NCBI RefSeq assembly: GCF_029784155.1
Contig: NC_073691.1
Location: forward strand, 54,135,978-54,199,977
Direction of reading: 5' to 3'
Source: Uranotaenia lowii
Lineage: Eukaryota; Arthropoda; Insecta; Diptera; Culicidae
Length of the DNA stretch: 64,000 nucleotides
Shown here piece by piece: positions 1-16,897 of this stretch. Every line of letters starts with the position of its first letter. The first letter of the stretch is position 1. Under the pieces are notes generated by a model, which saw nothing but the letters and a program-made list of their open reading frames with translations, made no database searches and had not been told where the DNA came from. A program made the position numbers and the translations under genes.

Positions 1-2
1 GC

Positions 3-1536
3 CGAAAGTGGAGAAGGAGCCTTCTTGATGTCCGCAACAAGCGAAGCGCAGACATTGCATCTGACCATCACCTCGTCCTTGGCGAGATACGACTGAGAGT
101 TGCGCGTGTCCAACGGCGCGAGGAGAAAGTCGGGTGTCGATACGACGTCCGCCGGTTGGAGAATCCAGAGGTGAAAAGGGCATACGTTGAACAGCTAGAA
201 TCCCGAGCCTCGGAGCTGCCGACAGACGGAACAGTCGAAGAACAGTGGTGTGGAATCAAGAATGCCTTTATCACGACGAGCCATGGTACTCTCGGTAAAG
301 TTTGTGGAAGACGAAGTGAATGGATGTCGGATGAAACCTGGAGGATGATCGATGATCGGAGAAAGGCGAAAGTCGGAATTGAGCAGGCATGTACCGGGTC
401 AGCCAAAGCAGCCGCCCGCTTACGATATGCGGAGCTGGAAAAGGCAGTTAAACGAGCTTGTAGACGAGACAATAGAGCCTGGATGAACTCCCTTGCCGAA
501 GAGGGAGAAAGAGCCACCGCCATTGGAGAAATCCGATTATTATATGATATTTCTCGCCGCCTTAGTGGTGCAAGGACTAATGCAAGAATGCCGCTGAAAA
601 ACCGAGCAGGTCAACAGATGACAGATCGAACAGATCAGCTCAAGCGTTGGACTGAGCATTTTGATCAACTTTTCCGAGTTACAAATAGCAATGGCCAACA
701 GAACCCGCAGCTTGAGGCGCCCACAGTTAGTCGCATTAATGGCGTCAACTCGGAAGCGCTCTCGCTGGCTGAAATAGAAGCGGCAATCAAGGACATAAAA
801 TCCAACAAAGCGCCTGGAATCGATTGCATTCCTGCTGAAATGCTGAAAGCCGACCCTGCCTTGTCAGCACAAATGTTGCATCGTCTTTTCGCTGACATTT
901 GGGATACTGCAACATTCCCGGCCGACTGGATGCAGGGTATCCTCGTCAAGGTCCCAAAGAAAGGAGACTTAACAGAGTGCGGTAACTGGCGTGGCATAAC
1001 TTTGATCTGTACAACCCTTAAAGTACTCTGCAAAGTGATCCTGAACAGGATCCAGGAGAAAATCGACGCCACACTCCGACAGCAACAAGCTGGATTCCGA
1101 TCCGGAGGATCATGTGTGGACCACATCACAACGCTACGAATAATACTGGAACAAATCAACGAATTCCAGGACTCTCTTCTGCTGGTGTTCGTTGATTTCG
1201 AAAAAGCATTTGACCGACTGAACCACAAAAACATCTGGGCTGCTCTTAGACGACGAGGGGTCCCAGAGAAACTAGTCTATCTCATCGAAGCACAGTACGA
1301 GGCATTTTCGTGCAAAGTCTTGCACGGCGGTGTCTTGTTCGAACCGATCCCGGTAACTGCTGGAGTGAGACAAGGATGTATCTTATCACCGCTACTTTTT
1401 CTTATCGTAATGGATGAGATTCTGACTGGATCAATTGACTGTGCACCGAACCGAGGATTGCCGTTGAATCCTTCAACAATGGAGCAACTGAACGACCTTG
1501 ACCTGGCTGATGATATTGTTTTGCTCGCCCAAACAC
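3..1536 (+). pseudogene. RTE-like LINE family A, copy 1: endonuclease tail plus reverse transcriptase, cut by the window edge and by a LINE insertion
   Basis: The frame is open from base 3 to about 1536. It starts in the C-terminal end of the apurinic-like endonuclease (the SDHHLV motif near base 80 is the last EN motif). It continues through a linker into a reverse transcriptase: SNKAPGIDCIP near 800, FVDFEKAFDRL (motif A) near 1190, GVRQGC near 1370, and LADDIVLL (motif C, with LADD in place of YADD) near 1505. No in-frame stop occurs before a Jockey-like insertion at 1537, and the frame resumes at 3378. The protein would nick target DNA and prime cDNA synthesis there. The match to copy 2 (24190-26502) is very close, so this copy is young. 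RTE is my best family assignment from the motifs; a neighbouring RTE-related clade is possible. Confidence 0.85.
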
Positions 1537-3372
1537 TAAAAACTTATTTATTATTATTTCACCTTCGACTATGTCGCACAGATGTGTACTTATTAACTAA
1601 TCCTTAATCTAAATGAACACTTGCTTAAATTAAAGTCGAAAAGGTGGTAAACATTATTAAAATGGCGACATGAATTTTCCAGAGGGTTATTAAGGCCATA
1701 TTGTGTACGATGAGTAGGGAGTCTTAGGAAATAGTAATGGCGTAATGTTCTTGACGGCGCACTGATCTGTAGTTTCTCGAGCAACTCCCTGCTATCTATG
1801 TTGCCCATCAGAAGATCATAAATGAACAAACGTTGTAGAAGAATTCTCCTTTCAGCGAGTGTCGGCAGTCCAATGAGCCTGAACCGCTGCTCGTATGGCG
1901 GTAAGTTAACAGGATCGTTCCAATGTAGCGTTCGAAGTGCGTAACGTAAGAAGCTTTTCTGGACTCGCTCGATGCGGTTAGCATGGACGTCATGGTAGGG
2001 GGCCCAGACTTGAACACAGTATTCTAACACGGTCCGGACAAGAGAATTGAACAGCGTTTTCAAACAGTAGATATTCGTAAAATCTTTCGTATTACGGCGT
2101 ATCAATCCTAGAGTAGCGAACGCCTTTGCTGTGCTCGCTCCAATGTGCGTTGTGAACTTCAGCTTACAGTCAAAAACGACTCCCAAATCCTTTATCTCGC
2201 TCTTCCGTTGAAGCGTAGTTTGATCCATTCTATAGTCGAATAAGATTGGATATCGTGCTCTAGTAAATGACACAGTATTGCATTTCCCTGCATTTGCTTG
2301 CATTCCGTTTGTGTTGCACCATTTCAACAAAGTGTCGATATCTTTTTGAAGAACATAACAGTCTAACGGACATGTTATCGTTCTGAATATTTTCAGGTCG
2401 TCAGCGTATAGCAGTTTCGATGAGTGTATTAGAGAGCATAAGTCGTTTATAAAGAGAACGAACAATAAGGGGCCAAGATGACTTCCTTGTGGCACACCTG
2501 AGGATATCTGAAAAGTTTCGGACACAACGGTGCCTATTTTAACGTAAGCTGTTCTATTCACTAAGTACGATCTTATCCATTTAGTGAGCCAAGTAGGAAG
2601 ACCCATCTTCTTCAATTTCTCTACTAACAGTTCATGTGGAACTCTATCGAACGCTTTTGTGAAATCGATGTAGACTGCATCAACCTGTTGTCGTTTCTTT
2701 ATTTTATTTATCAACGTTGAAGCATAACACATCAGGTTACTCAAAGTTGATCGTTTTTTTACAAAACCGTGCTGATCAGGTGATAAAACATGTTGAACAC
2801 TTTGATAAATTCTCTCGTGCATCAAACTTTCCATTAATTTCGGAATACAACTCAGTATAGATATACCTCTGAAGTTCTCGACATTTTGAAGGTTTCCTGA
2901 TTTGTGTATCGGTGTGACGCAAGCTGATTTCCATAGAGACGGAAACGTACCTTCATTCAAAGAGCGATTGAAAAGCAAACTAATGGGCAAGGCAAGTGAA
3001 ATTGCACAGTTCTTCAACAGCGAAGGCGGAATATCGTCTGGACCTGCTCTTTTGGATGAATCAATGGAACGTAATTTCATGTAGACCTCATTTTCCGAGA
3101 AATTCATCATTGGCATGAATATTTCATAACCAGGCAAACTGTTCAAATATTCGTGGTCTATGGGAGGTGAACAAGTTCCCATAGCTTTTTCAAAAAAATT
3201 AGCAAACAAGTTAGCAGATTCTCGGGGAGACTTTGCAAAATTTCCATCTAGCTGAACCTGTTTGGGAACCCCGTTCAATTTCTTACGATCTTTCATAAAT
3301 TTCCAGAAATTTTTTGGATCACTTTTTACCTGTTCTTCAACTCTGCTGATGTAACTCCTGAAGCACTGGCAC
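1537..3372 (-). mobile_element. Jockey-like LINE copy 1, 5'-truncated, inserted into RTE-A
   Basis: Comparing RTE-A copies 1 and 2 shows that copy 2 reads straight through the site. Copy 1 is interrupted here, with AACAC on both sides (1532-1536 and 3373-3377), which suits a short target-site duplication. The element lies on the minus strand. Its 3' end at 1537 is an A/T-rich tail built of AAT and AAAT steps, typical of LINE tails. The 5' end is truncated inside the ORF2 coding region. Confidence 0.85.
1593..3372 (-). CDS. Jockey-like reverse transcriptase, C-terminal ~590 residues of ORF2
   Basis: This is an uninterrupted minus-strand frame of about 590 codons ending at 1593. In order it shows the finger motif GPDDIPPSLL, NFRGISILS, YIDFTKAFDRVP (motif A), SSGVPQGSHLGPLLF (motif B) and LLYADDLKIF (motif C). 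It ends in the long conserved C-terminal domain (VWAPYHDVH, RIERVQKSFLRYAL, THRTQYG) typical of Jockey-type LINEs. The endonuclease domain is missing because of 5' truncation, so the protein could not mobilise itself. No start codon is meaningful, since the frame simply opens at the truncation point. The lack of stops implies a recent insertion. The alternative is CR1, a sister clade with a similar RT. Confidence 0.85.
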
Positions 3373-3377
3373 AACAC

Positions 3378-3480
3378 AACCGGACATGCAGAGCAAACTC
3401 GACGACTTCACGAAAGTTCCAAGGCAGCAGGTCTCAAAGTCAATGTTGGCAAGACCAAGTCGATGGAGATCAACACCGAA
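3378..3480 (+). pseudogene. RTE-A copy 1, continuation after the Jockey-like insertion
   Basis: This stretch matches RTE-A copy 2 downstream of the LADD motif (the segment reading QPDM-SKLDD in copy 2) at nucleotide level. Small indels break the frame (SKLDDFTKVPRQQ here versus DLTESSKAAG in copy 2). It ends abruptly near 3480, where similarity to family A stops and family B begins. Confidence 0.75.
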
Positions 3481-3660
3481 GAATTTGTCTATCTCGGCTC
3501 ACTGGTGACCGCAGACAATGGCACCAGCCGTGAAATCCGGCGGCGAATTATCAGTGTGTAACCTGTATATGACGCTTATTAGACCGGTTGTTTTCTACGG
3601 GCACGAGACGTGGATATTGCTCGAGGAGGACCTGCGTACACTCGGAGTATGCCAGCAACA
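3481..3660 (+). pseudogene. RTE-like LINE family B fragment (RT thumb region)
   Basis: It reads EFVYLGSLVTADN, then TSREIRRRI, then LIRPVVFYGHETW and EEDLRTLGV. This is the region after the RT active site in a second RTE-like family, distinct at nucleotide level from family A. A short internal deletion near 3560 joins the two blocks out of frame. A LINE 3' end interrupts it at about 3661, and it resumes at 4049. Confidence 0.7.
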
Positions 3661-4048
<388 letters not shown>

Positions 4049-4149
4049 CGCGACGAGTGTTAAGAACCATCTTTGGCGGTGTACATGAGAATGGAGTGTG
4101 GAGGCGAAAAATGAACCGCGAGCTCGCGCGACTCTACGGCGAACCCAGT
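4049..4149 (+). pseudogene. RTE-B fragment between two insertions
   Basis: It reads VLRTIFGGVHENGVWRR, then MNRELARLYGEPS, the conserved stretch just after the preceding family-B block. The next residues expected in the family (IQKVVKAGRIRW) occur only at 8244, on the far side of the ATT array and the second Jockey-like copy. Confidence 0.75.
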
Positions 4150-8243
<4,094 letters not shown>

Positions 8244-8515
8244 TATCCAGAAGGTGGTGAAGGCTGGCCGGATACGCTGGGCGGGACATGTTGCGAGAAT
8301 GCCGAACGACTGTCCTGCAAAACAGGTGTTCGCTACGAATCTGGTAGGAACAAGACGAGCGGGGGCGCAACGAGCGAGGTGGTTAGACCAAGTGGAACGT
8401 GATCTGGCGATCGTCGGGTGTCTGAGAAATTGGAGAACGGTTGCCATCGACCGAGTGAATTTTACGAATTATGTTCGTCGAGTTATGTCATGAGACGGAA
8501 TACTAATGTAAATAA
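8244..8515 (+). pseudogene. RTE-B C-terminal end and 3' tail
   Basis: It reads VKAGRIRWAGHVARMP, then TRRAGAQRARWLDQVERD, and ends YVRRVMS-stop at 8493. A short A-rich tail of AAAT steps follows. This is the C-terminus of the family-B protein, completing the pieces at 3481-3660 and 4049-4149. Near-identical tail sequence recurs at 47875-47938. Confidence 0.8.
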
Positions 8516-8599
8516 AATAAATAAGTGAGTACTCCATATACTAACAACATATTGATTCAGCGATCGCTTTGAACCGTTAGTAATCCGCCCGCAACTTTT

Positions 8600-9880
8600 G
8601 CAAGATTTATGTTTTGCGAGCGCGAGAATTTAGTCGCACTTTTAAATCAGCAGACTATGGAATTAGTCGGTTTCGGACGAGTTTCAAGAGCCACTTCTTC
8701 AACATCAGCATCATCAACGTGCATAGCCCTCACCTCGGAAGTACCGGTGACGACGAAGATGAGTTCTACACGCAGCTGGAACGTTAATACGACCGTTGCC
8801 CAAAACCTGATATCAAGATCGTCATCAGAGATTTTAACGCTCAGGTCGGCCAGGAAGAGGAATTCATGCCGACAATCGGAAGGTTCGGTGCGCACCAGCT
8901 GACCAACGAAAACGGCCTCAGACTTATAGATTTCGCCGCCGCCAAACGAATAATCGTACATAGTACCTTTCTCTAGCACCGCCTCCCACATAAGTACACC
9001 TGAAGATCACCATACCAAACGCAATCACAGATTCCTCAAGTTTCAATAGACAGTCGGCACTTCTCGGACATCATCGACAGAAGATCCTGTCGAGGCGCCA
9101 ACATCGAGTCAGCACACTATCTGGTGATGGTGAAGATGCACCCAAAACTCTCCGTAGTGAACAACATACGAAACCGACGCCTGCTTCCGTTAAATATCAT
9201 ACAACTGAAGCAACCTAAGGTCCTGGAAGACTACGCGCAATTGCTCGAAGCAGCACTGCCATCAAGACAGCTATCAACAGCGATGCGGAGAACTCATCGG
9301 GAATGTGGAACGAACTCAACGGAACGACTGACTCGACGAGGAGTTAAGAAGGGTGATGGAAGAAAAGAGCGCCGGGCAGTGGCAGTAGTGCAAAGAAGCT
9401 TACGTCGAAACGTAGAAAATCACCGACAGCGAGAGAGACAGTGAGTCCGAATTTTCCAGGAGTTGAAGAGCCACCTGCAGGAGGATGAACTCGAGAAGCT
9501 GGAGCATCGTTCCCAAGAATCACAAAACTTCTATAAGAAACTAAACGCCAAAGCTTCGTGCCGCAAGCTGAAATGTGATAGTATAAGGCGAAGGTATCCT
9601 GGCGGAAAATAGTGAGGTGATCAAAAGGTGAAAGCAGCGCTTAGATGCATAACTGAACGGCGCACATGCAGGAGATCAAGACGGTAACCATTTGCCAACT
9701 GAACTCATCAAAATTGTCTGGATCTGTGACACAGAACAACTGCCAGAGGAGTGGAAGGAGGGGGTGCTGCGCTGCTGCCTACGAAGTGCTATCCCAAATT
9801 CTACTCACCTGCCTAACGCCATAAGCAAACAGATTCGTGGAAAGTCATCAAACCGGCTTCATGGAGGGACGATCTTTGTT
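8600..9880 (+). pseudogene. Decayed RTE-B-like 5' half: endonuclease and start of RT
   Basis: Reading across frames gives HSPHLGSTGDDEDEFY, then IVIRDFNAQVGQEEEF (the catalytic GDFNA motif, here RDFNA), LTNENGLRLIDFA, HFSDIIDRR and SAHYLVMVKM (the degraded SDHYLV motif). Further on come LPPEWKEG-like and QIRGKSSNR-like RT finger remnants near 9700-9860. Many frameshifts and stops show long decay, in contrast to the young family-A copies. The order (family-B 3' end, then a family-B 5' half) is head to tail. This may be two insertions, or one tandem pair. Confidence 0.7.
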
Positions 9881-9889
9881 TTTTCAACA

Positions 9890-10865
9890 GGTTGCATATA
9901 TACTATTTCAATGCCTGTCCGACAACTAAAACTAACATAAAGAGTTATGAAGAAACAAAATGTTTGAATCTTTCCGAATTCGACAAGTCCTTTTCAGATT
10001 TTCCGTCACTTTTGATAAACACTCCCAGTTATTTTTTGGGGAGCTCCCTTCCCTCATTGCCATAGCTCGGGTCAGAAGGAAAACTTAACAGACAACAACA
10101 ACAACAAAAACAACAAAAAGTACCATAGTCAGAGGAAACAAAGCAAAGCGAAAAACTTTCCCAATGAATGAACCCCACAGCATTTGCATGCCAACCAGCA
10201 AACAAGAGAAAAAAAATGGTTCTTGGCACCTGATGCATAATTGCAATATTTTTATGCTTCTTTGGCCATTGTTCCAAGATGGGCTTTGGCTTTGGCGACT
10301 CGACTCTTTGGTTGTGACTTTCGTAATTTCGGTTGGTTCGGCGAATGTTTTGTTCGGTTGGCGTAATCTGGACATCGTTACCGATTGTTCTAGTCTTGCG
10401 GGACTAATTGGAAGATTGGTGATATGTACTGAGTTTTTTTCTATTCGGGTGGTAGCTACAGTGGAAAGAATAATGCACACAACAAGTAAAACAAAATGTT
10501 ATTTAAGTAGAATTTTGCGTTGTTATTCTAGCAATCGAGATTAAAGATTTTTTTGGAATGTGCAAATTGTAGTGAAATGCAAAAGAAAACAACCCTCAAC
10601 GTGAAAAATGAAGAGATTGTGTGTAGGGTAATGTATTTATACATACCTATGTACCTTCTTTATCTTTCTTTTAAAAAACAAAAATACACATAAAGGAAAC
10701 TTCATGTTTCTTGTGAAGAGAAATAAATTGTACTTGATACTAAAACGTCAGATCCAGGCAACGTTACACGATTTGTCTATGAATCGTGTGCCCAACATCC
10801 ACAAACACCAACACCAAGTCTTAGTGAATCTCGTTTTAAAGCTTTTTTTGCCTTGAGAGAAAAAG
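9890..10865. other. Noncoding stretch, no gene seen
   Basis: Moderately GC-rich, non-repetitive sequence without a convincing reading frame. Overlapping short frames on both strands (10029-10544) have no recognisable motifs. It looks like unique intergenic or intronic DNA. Confidence 0.5.
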
Positions 10866-11411
10866 AGAAAACCATCCAAGTAAAATTTGGTTCAATTTGC
10901 TTGATTAGTTCTCTAATTTTGCAAAAAAATGGTATGGGAGACCTCTCCCCGTTTTCTATCTCCACACTGGAAAGAAGGAGTAGTCTCAAACCATCTTTAA
11001 AATATGCTTCCTACCCATATACTCTCACATGCCAACTTTGGTTCCATTAGCTTGATGTTTTCTCGAATTGTACGACAAATTGTATGGAAACCCCCCTTCC
11101 CGATTCCTTATTCACCATTGGAAAAAGGGAACGGCACCAAACCATTTCAGGAACATTTTTCGTATCCAATAACCCTCCCATACGAAATTTGGTTCCATTT
11201 TCATAATCGGTTCTCGAGTTATTCAAAAATGTTTTTTTTGTTTGGAGGCCCCCTCTCCCTTCCAGAGAGAGAGGGAGGGGTCCCAAACCATAATTAGAAC
11301 CTTTCCCGGCCTCCAATACCCCCCCCCCTTGCCAAGTTTCACGCAAATCGGTTCAGTAGTTTCCGAGTCTATACATCCAGACAGACAGAAATCCATTTTT
11401 ATCTACATATA
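10866..11411. repeat. Degenerate ~150-bp tandem repeat, array 1
   Basis: The phrase beginning with the CAAATTTGGTTCCATT-like word recurs near 10880, 11033 and 11184, with a variant near 11332, so the period is about 150 bp. Each unit also carries a C-rich tract near its middle. The last unit ends in a CAGACAGACAG word followed by AT-rich sequence. The same repeat family forms a longer array at 33990-35150. Confidence 0.7.
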
Positions 11412-11675
11412 TAGTGCCCCAAATTTGTATGGGAAAGTCAAAACCTGTGAAATGTTATGCGCTGCAGGTTAAAATTAGTCCTATGCCTAGTACAAGATCT
11501 CATGCCAAATTTTGGCCAGATCGGATTACGGGAAGGGGTCGCTTATCGACTCTTAAAATTGTATGGAATTGTGAGACATTTTTCGGAAGAAACATGAAAA
11601 AACAGTTGTTAATAAATAATTTTGGTTGTCTTCAGTCAATTTCTTCTGGAGGCGGTTTTTCTTAAAGCCCATTTT
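11411..11675 (+). mobile_element. Single arm of a hAT-like palindromic MITE
   Basis: It begins TAGTGCCCCAAATTTGTATG and follows the left arm of the complete element at 48809-49470 for about 260 bp: the GTGAAATGTTATG block, then the GCCAGATCGGATTACGGGAA-like block, and finally TTTTTCTTAAAGC. It then stops. The second arm is missing, so this is a truncated copy. Confidence 0.7.
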
Positions 11676-11696
11676 GTTTTAAATTTTATTAATGAC

Positions 11697-11697
11697 C

Positions 11698-11738
<41 letters not shown>

Positions 11739-11739
11739 G
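11697..11739. repeat. CTGT microsatellite
   Basis: Nearly 11 tandem CTGT units, uninterrupted. Confidence 0.95.
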
Positions 11740-14700
11740 AGAATTGAGCAAGCGAAAGAATTCGAACTTTGCATAAAAAAGTATTTTGAAATGCTTCTAT
11801 CTTTGTTCCGCCTCGCAGTTGCATAGTTTAAGAACTTATAAACCAATGAAACCAAATTTGATATGAAAATGTTTTTGGGAACAAAAATGGGGATGAGAAA
11901 GGGGGACGGCTACCATGCAAGTTTTTTTTCTATAAATCGATAAGTAGTTCACCATGTGAAAAGAAGCCATCTTTTATTAAAGAGGTTGTTAGCGTGAGAA
12001 TAATTAGAGACACCCCCTTTTTTTTGGATGGACTCGGAACTGGAGCCAAATACGGAATGTGACGTTTTCAGATTCAAGCAAATTTTTGTTTTGTGGTTTT
12101 TTTTCTTGGGAGATTTAATCCCCGGTTGATGATTCATCCCTCATTCTTTAATGGTAGTCCGTGAGATCTTTCATTTCGAAAAAGGGCAAGGGTGGAGAAC
12201 CCATTCCAGAAAAAACATACATTTCAAAATAGTTCTAGAGTTAATGAAGCTGATCAAAATAAGGAAAAAAAATCCAGATCCTGAAAATCAAGTTAAGATA
12301 TCAAACTTCTGTAAATATTTTTTTTTGTCCCAGTCGTTTTAACATCCTTATGGCATTCGTGACTTAATATAAACGTAGCAGTAGGCGGACAGTTATTGAA
12401 AATCTTATCCGATACAACTGTGTTCGATGTTTACTGAAACTCGCGGACATCAGCTCAGAAGGCAACTGACTTGCCAACTGAACTATACCACAAATTATGT
12501 AAAAAGAGAAGACGGGAGCCTGTTACATTTTTTTTAGCATATCAATTGAATTAGGCATTAGTCATACAAAAGAAACCAACTTTAGTAGGGGAGGGTTTTT
12601 GAGAACCCTCCAGTGGGGGGATAAATAGGGAAAAGAGGGGCTCTCATACATTTTTAGCTAACTCGATAACATTTTAAGCAAATAGGGTCAAATTCGTTAA
12701 TATATTGTAAATGGAAATAAGAATTCATGATGAAATTTTTTCCAAAAATTTCGCAAAAATTTAACCTGTAATAACTCATTTCAAAATTCATCAAAAAAAA
12801 ATCGAATAATGTTATTAAACTTGGGCTAATTACGGATATTTTCCTCAGTATTCTGTCAACACTGGATTTTTCAAAAACCCTGCATTGAATATCTGGGCTA
12901 GTCTAGATCAATCCATGCCATATAAAACAAAATTGATTTTAATACAAAACGAAAGTCCAAATCACTCGCGGACATAATTCGTATCTAAATCGGTGCTCCT
13001 AATGAAGGTTGATGAAGGTTTTGGTGCCTTTCATAAATAGTTCCTTGAATTTGGCCACCTTTGAAAACCACCCATGTTCTGGTAAGTTTAAATGGCCAAT
13101 TTTTAATAAATGGCTCTGAATTCAATTGATTTCTACGGATTCTCGATAGGATAAGCGAATTTTGAATCCATTAGAACGAGGCCTTTGCTGCTATTCAGCT
13201 TAATCGTGGCTCCAGAGACCTTTAAAACTACCTGGTAGAAACGCGTTGTTGGCAGAGAGTATGAAAGTTGGATCTCGAAGTTTCTAGCTTCAACCTAACC
13301 TTTAAAAGCACAGAGAACAGAAAATAAATTAATTTAGTGTCCTCGAAAACATTTGAATGCACCGAATAGTAGATCATATGGCATTGACTGCATATTCCTT
13401 CCAGCTAAAAGCTGTTAGTATTTCTAATGTTTTTATCGTAACGAACTGAGCTTATGCTCGGCAAATTCTTTGACAGAATTTGTCTTATTATTGAAACGAG
13501 TTGCACAACAAATTTGATCATTAGTCAGCATTAGATAATGTTTACGGAAAAAACCTCAAATGCTCGCCGAAACATCAAACGAACATCACGTAGCTATCAT
13601 ATAATTCATAACATCGCGTGTAAGTGACTCCACCGAAGTAGGAAAAAAAATAAAAGCAAAACGCTCATTTCACATTTCGGTAGAATCCATCATCGATGTT
13701 GCTGCTGAAGAAGATGATGAGGTTCGCATTGTTGACACGTTTATGTACAAACATACATATAATTCCCAATCGTTTCGAGTAGGAGCACGCTGTATATCAA
13801 CGTTGACGTTTCGGGGGTGTAATGTACAAACACATTCGGTTTTTACTTGTCATAAATTGGGAACGACGATGAAGTTGATGATGACGGCGCACCCGAGACG
13901 ATACCGTTGATTTGCTACTGCCAAAACTCAACTCTCAACGATACATATGTATGTAAGTATGATGTTTTATGATGCCGGCTCTGTTGCAACCGATTGGCAG
14001 TAAGTGAGTTGTAAAAAATGATTTCCCAGCATTGATTAAAATCAAACGAGCCCATTCGGTTGGATCGGTTCCAAGAAGACGATGCGTTCAATGGAAGCTA
14101 CTGAAACTTGTTGCACGAGTGAATGAAGATATGAACGTTAAGGAGGCTTGGATGCCAAAACGGAAAAATTATTAAATTGATTTCATGATTCTGTGCTAAA
14201 CAAAAGTGAAACCATTATTCATTGGAAATGGATGTTTGAAAACCTAAATAAATTCTAGAATTCTAATGCTTTGGAATGAAAAACTGTATGTTCTTGCACC
14301 TGAGCGGAAACCTTTTAAAAATTCAACGACTGAAAAACCTACTTCAGGATGCTGGAAAACAGCGGTAATTTTTGCATTCCCAGAACAGAAAACTGAATGA
14401 CGACTGACTCCGTAAAACGGGAGAATCTGCTGCGGCCTTGAAGAACTCAAGACAGCAAACCAACAACCCCTCCAACGAATGTGCCAAATAAAGCAAACAT
14501 CGTGCGTGCAAAAATAACCATCCGGAGTGACATAATCGTGAATCATGCGGGCGAACGGGTTTGAAAACTTCCTTCTATTTTTTTTTCTTGTTTATGTTCT
14601 TCCGGCATACAAACACATTCAGCAGTGTGTCTCTCTTTCACTCAAGTGTCAACACACACGAGGACGTTCTACTTTGCGAATGGATGCGGAACGTAACGTA

Positions 14701-16135
14701 GCGTACCTTATATTTTTTGTCACCCACACATCCCCCTTTTCTGTGCTTTAACACGAAACACAACAATTTCCCAGCCACTTGGGGCCAGGCCGCACCTTAA
14801 CAAGCCCTGGCATCAAATTTAAGCCTTTTTTAGATAACGTTTCATGGGGTTGGCCTATAAGTAGCGCATAATACGTTCCAGTGCAATTTTAAACATAATT
14901 ACTTTTCTTACCAATGTTTAAAGATAAAAATCCGCATTGGTAATTGGAGGAATTGATTAGTATAAATATTCAATATTTTTTTCTCAGGTGGGAGAAGAGT
15001 ATTCAATTACGTTTCGACGATTTTAGTAGTGTCCAACTTCTATTGCCTACACTACAGACTGTATATTTTATCTCACTTATTTCGATTACAGCTATCCATT
15101 TTGATAAATATTGGGGGAAGAACTATTGTATAAAAAAGGAAAAATTTCAGGTTCAACTTTTGGGAGTTCACAAACATATATCTCACCCCTAAACAACAAT
15201 TTCAAAGAAAAAGGTACTGAATATGAAGAAAAGCAATAGCATTTTTATTTATTTAATTTTTATCTTATGCATCTTGATAAATTTGTACTGAATTTGTTTG
15301 ATGTTGTTTGAATAATTGATTACGATAAGCTTTGATGAGCTAAGAAGTTAAGAACAATAATGTAGTTGCAACGGGAAAATATCGATTTTAGCGTCAGAAC
15401 ATTCGCAGGTCCAGAAATTATCAAGCAGGATGTCGAAATTATTTGCAGGAAGTTTAACGAAATTCGTAAGCTGCTTGGTAATAAAAAGGTTAGAAAAAGC
15501 GAATTGCCACATTTGAAGAACAGATTAATTCATGTGTATTTTCGCATACAGCAAATGAAAACTGGAAAGCATGCAGAAGATTTGTAATCAGCTATAGTCT
15601 GATTATCGATCATTTTCCGTTAGCTTCCACCAGGTCCAATATTTGTAAGGAACCGGATATGGTTCATGAACAGGGAAACAGTGCGGAAGAATAAAACATG
15701 GAAAAAGATAAGTAATCATCTGAACCGATTGATTCGGAAAATGAATATGAAGAGGAAACCTCGAATAAAACAAGGCAAAACGTTAGTACGCAAGTGTTGA
15801 TGAGTAAAGATAAATTTATGGAAAACATTACAATTTCCTATCGACTGATCCAGTAATGTTGAAAAAGGTTCTCGGCGATTTCAGTCTCAAAAAATCATAA
15901 AACGATGTTTGCTTACTACATCCGACATTTCAGCATGTTTGTTTTGCCATTATCAAGGAATTTGGCGAGTTGAAAAAAGTTTACGAAATTTTTGATTGAT
16001 TATTGTATCAGCTAATCTGATTCCTTACTTCTAACTGTTTTAGTGTTATGAGGACAATACAAAATAAATATTAAACAATTAAATGTTGAAGACAATACGA
16101 ATTAAAAGAGTAAAAAATTATATATTATGAAGCTA
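11740..16135. other. Noncoding stretch, no gene seen
   Basis: A mixture of AT-rich and moderately GC-rich sequence. The only small frames (for example 15366-15587, 73 codons, Lys/Arg-rich, unrecognised) lack supporting features. Short ACATACATA-type words near 13750-13960 are the only local simple repeats. I see no promoter, RNA gene or conserved protein motif. Confidence 0.45.
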
Positions 16136-16473
16136 CACGGAGAAAAAAGGCGACTGTTGTTTCAATTTTATCAGCTTGTTATATCAATCATCATTATGAA
16201 TTTGATTTTTGAGCGTTTAAATATAAATACAATAGATTGAACTACAAACTGATGATTGATCATACACAATCAACTATCAATATAATAGATTAAACTATAA
16301 TGGTATTATCGATTGAATTTAAGATATGATTGATTCTAATACAATTATGATTGATTTTATCGTTAATTTAATGTTATGTCTGGGTAAAATAAATTTACAT
16401 TGTATCTAAAAATTTTGCAATGATTATATTTGATTTAACTAGGCATCAATGTTAAGAATTTTCTTTTAATCAC

Positions 16474-16499
16474 CATCTTAGTTTTAGTTCGTCTCGTGA
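16474..16499 (+). repeat. 26-bp direct repeat, left copy
   Basis: Identical over 26 bases to 21755-21780 (begins CATCTTAG, ends TCTCGTGA). It may be a long target-site duplication of a 5.25-kb insertion or a rearrangement scar. Confidence 0.7.
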
Positions 16500-16897
16500 G
16501 CGTTCGCAGTAGGCCTTGCTCGGAGACGGACGTAGATTTCCATTCGTCGCGCTTGCTCTATCGGTCCCACCCAAGCAGGCTTCGGATTCATTTGAGAGCA
16601 AACACCCACGGAGCTAAAATCTGCACTCACTCTTTAAGCGGCGTGAAGGAATGAGAAGGAGTGACCATCTGCCTCGAAGATGTCATGCTCCTAGGGAGTT
16701 CTTTTTACCTCTCGCTCCGCTCTTAAAAGATAAATGAGCGCTCTTAGGGAGCGATCGCTAGGAGAACGCTTTAAGACTAACGTTATGAGCTGGGAATCTG
16801 GCTGGTTCGTGTTCGTTTGTTTTGGTTTGCGCCGGCGGTGTCATTAGGAGATGATTTAATATGACTAACGAAAGGTAGGACGTGTCCCCGCTGATTA

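Noticed and set aside
15366..15587. 73-codon Lys/Arg-rich frame
   Set aside because: No family motif, no neighbours, isolated in AT-rich DNA; kept only as a remark.
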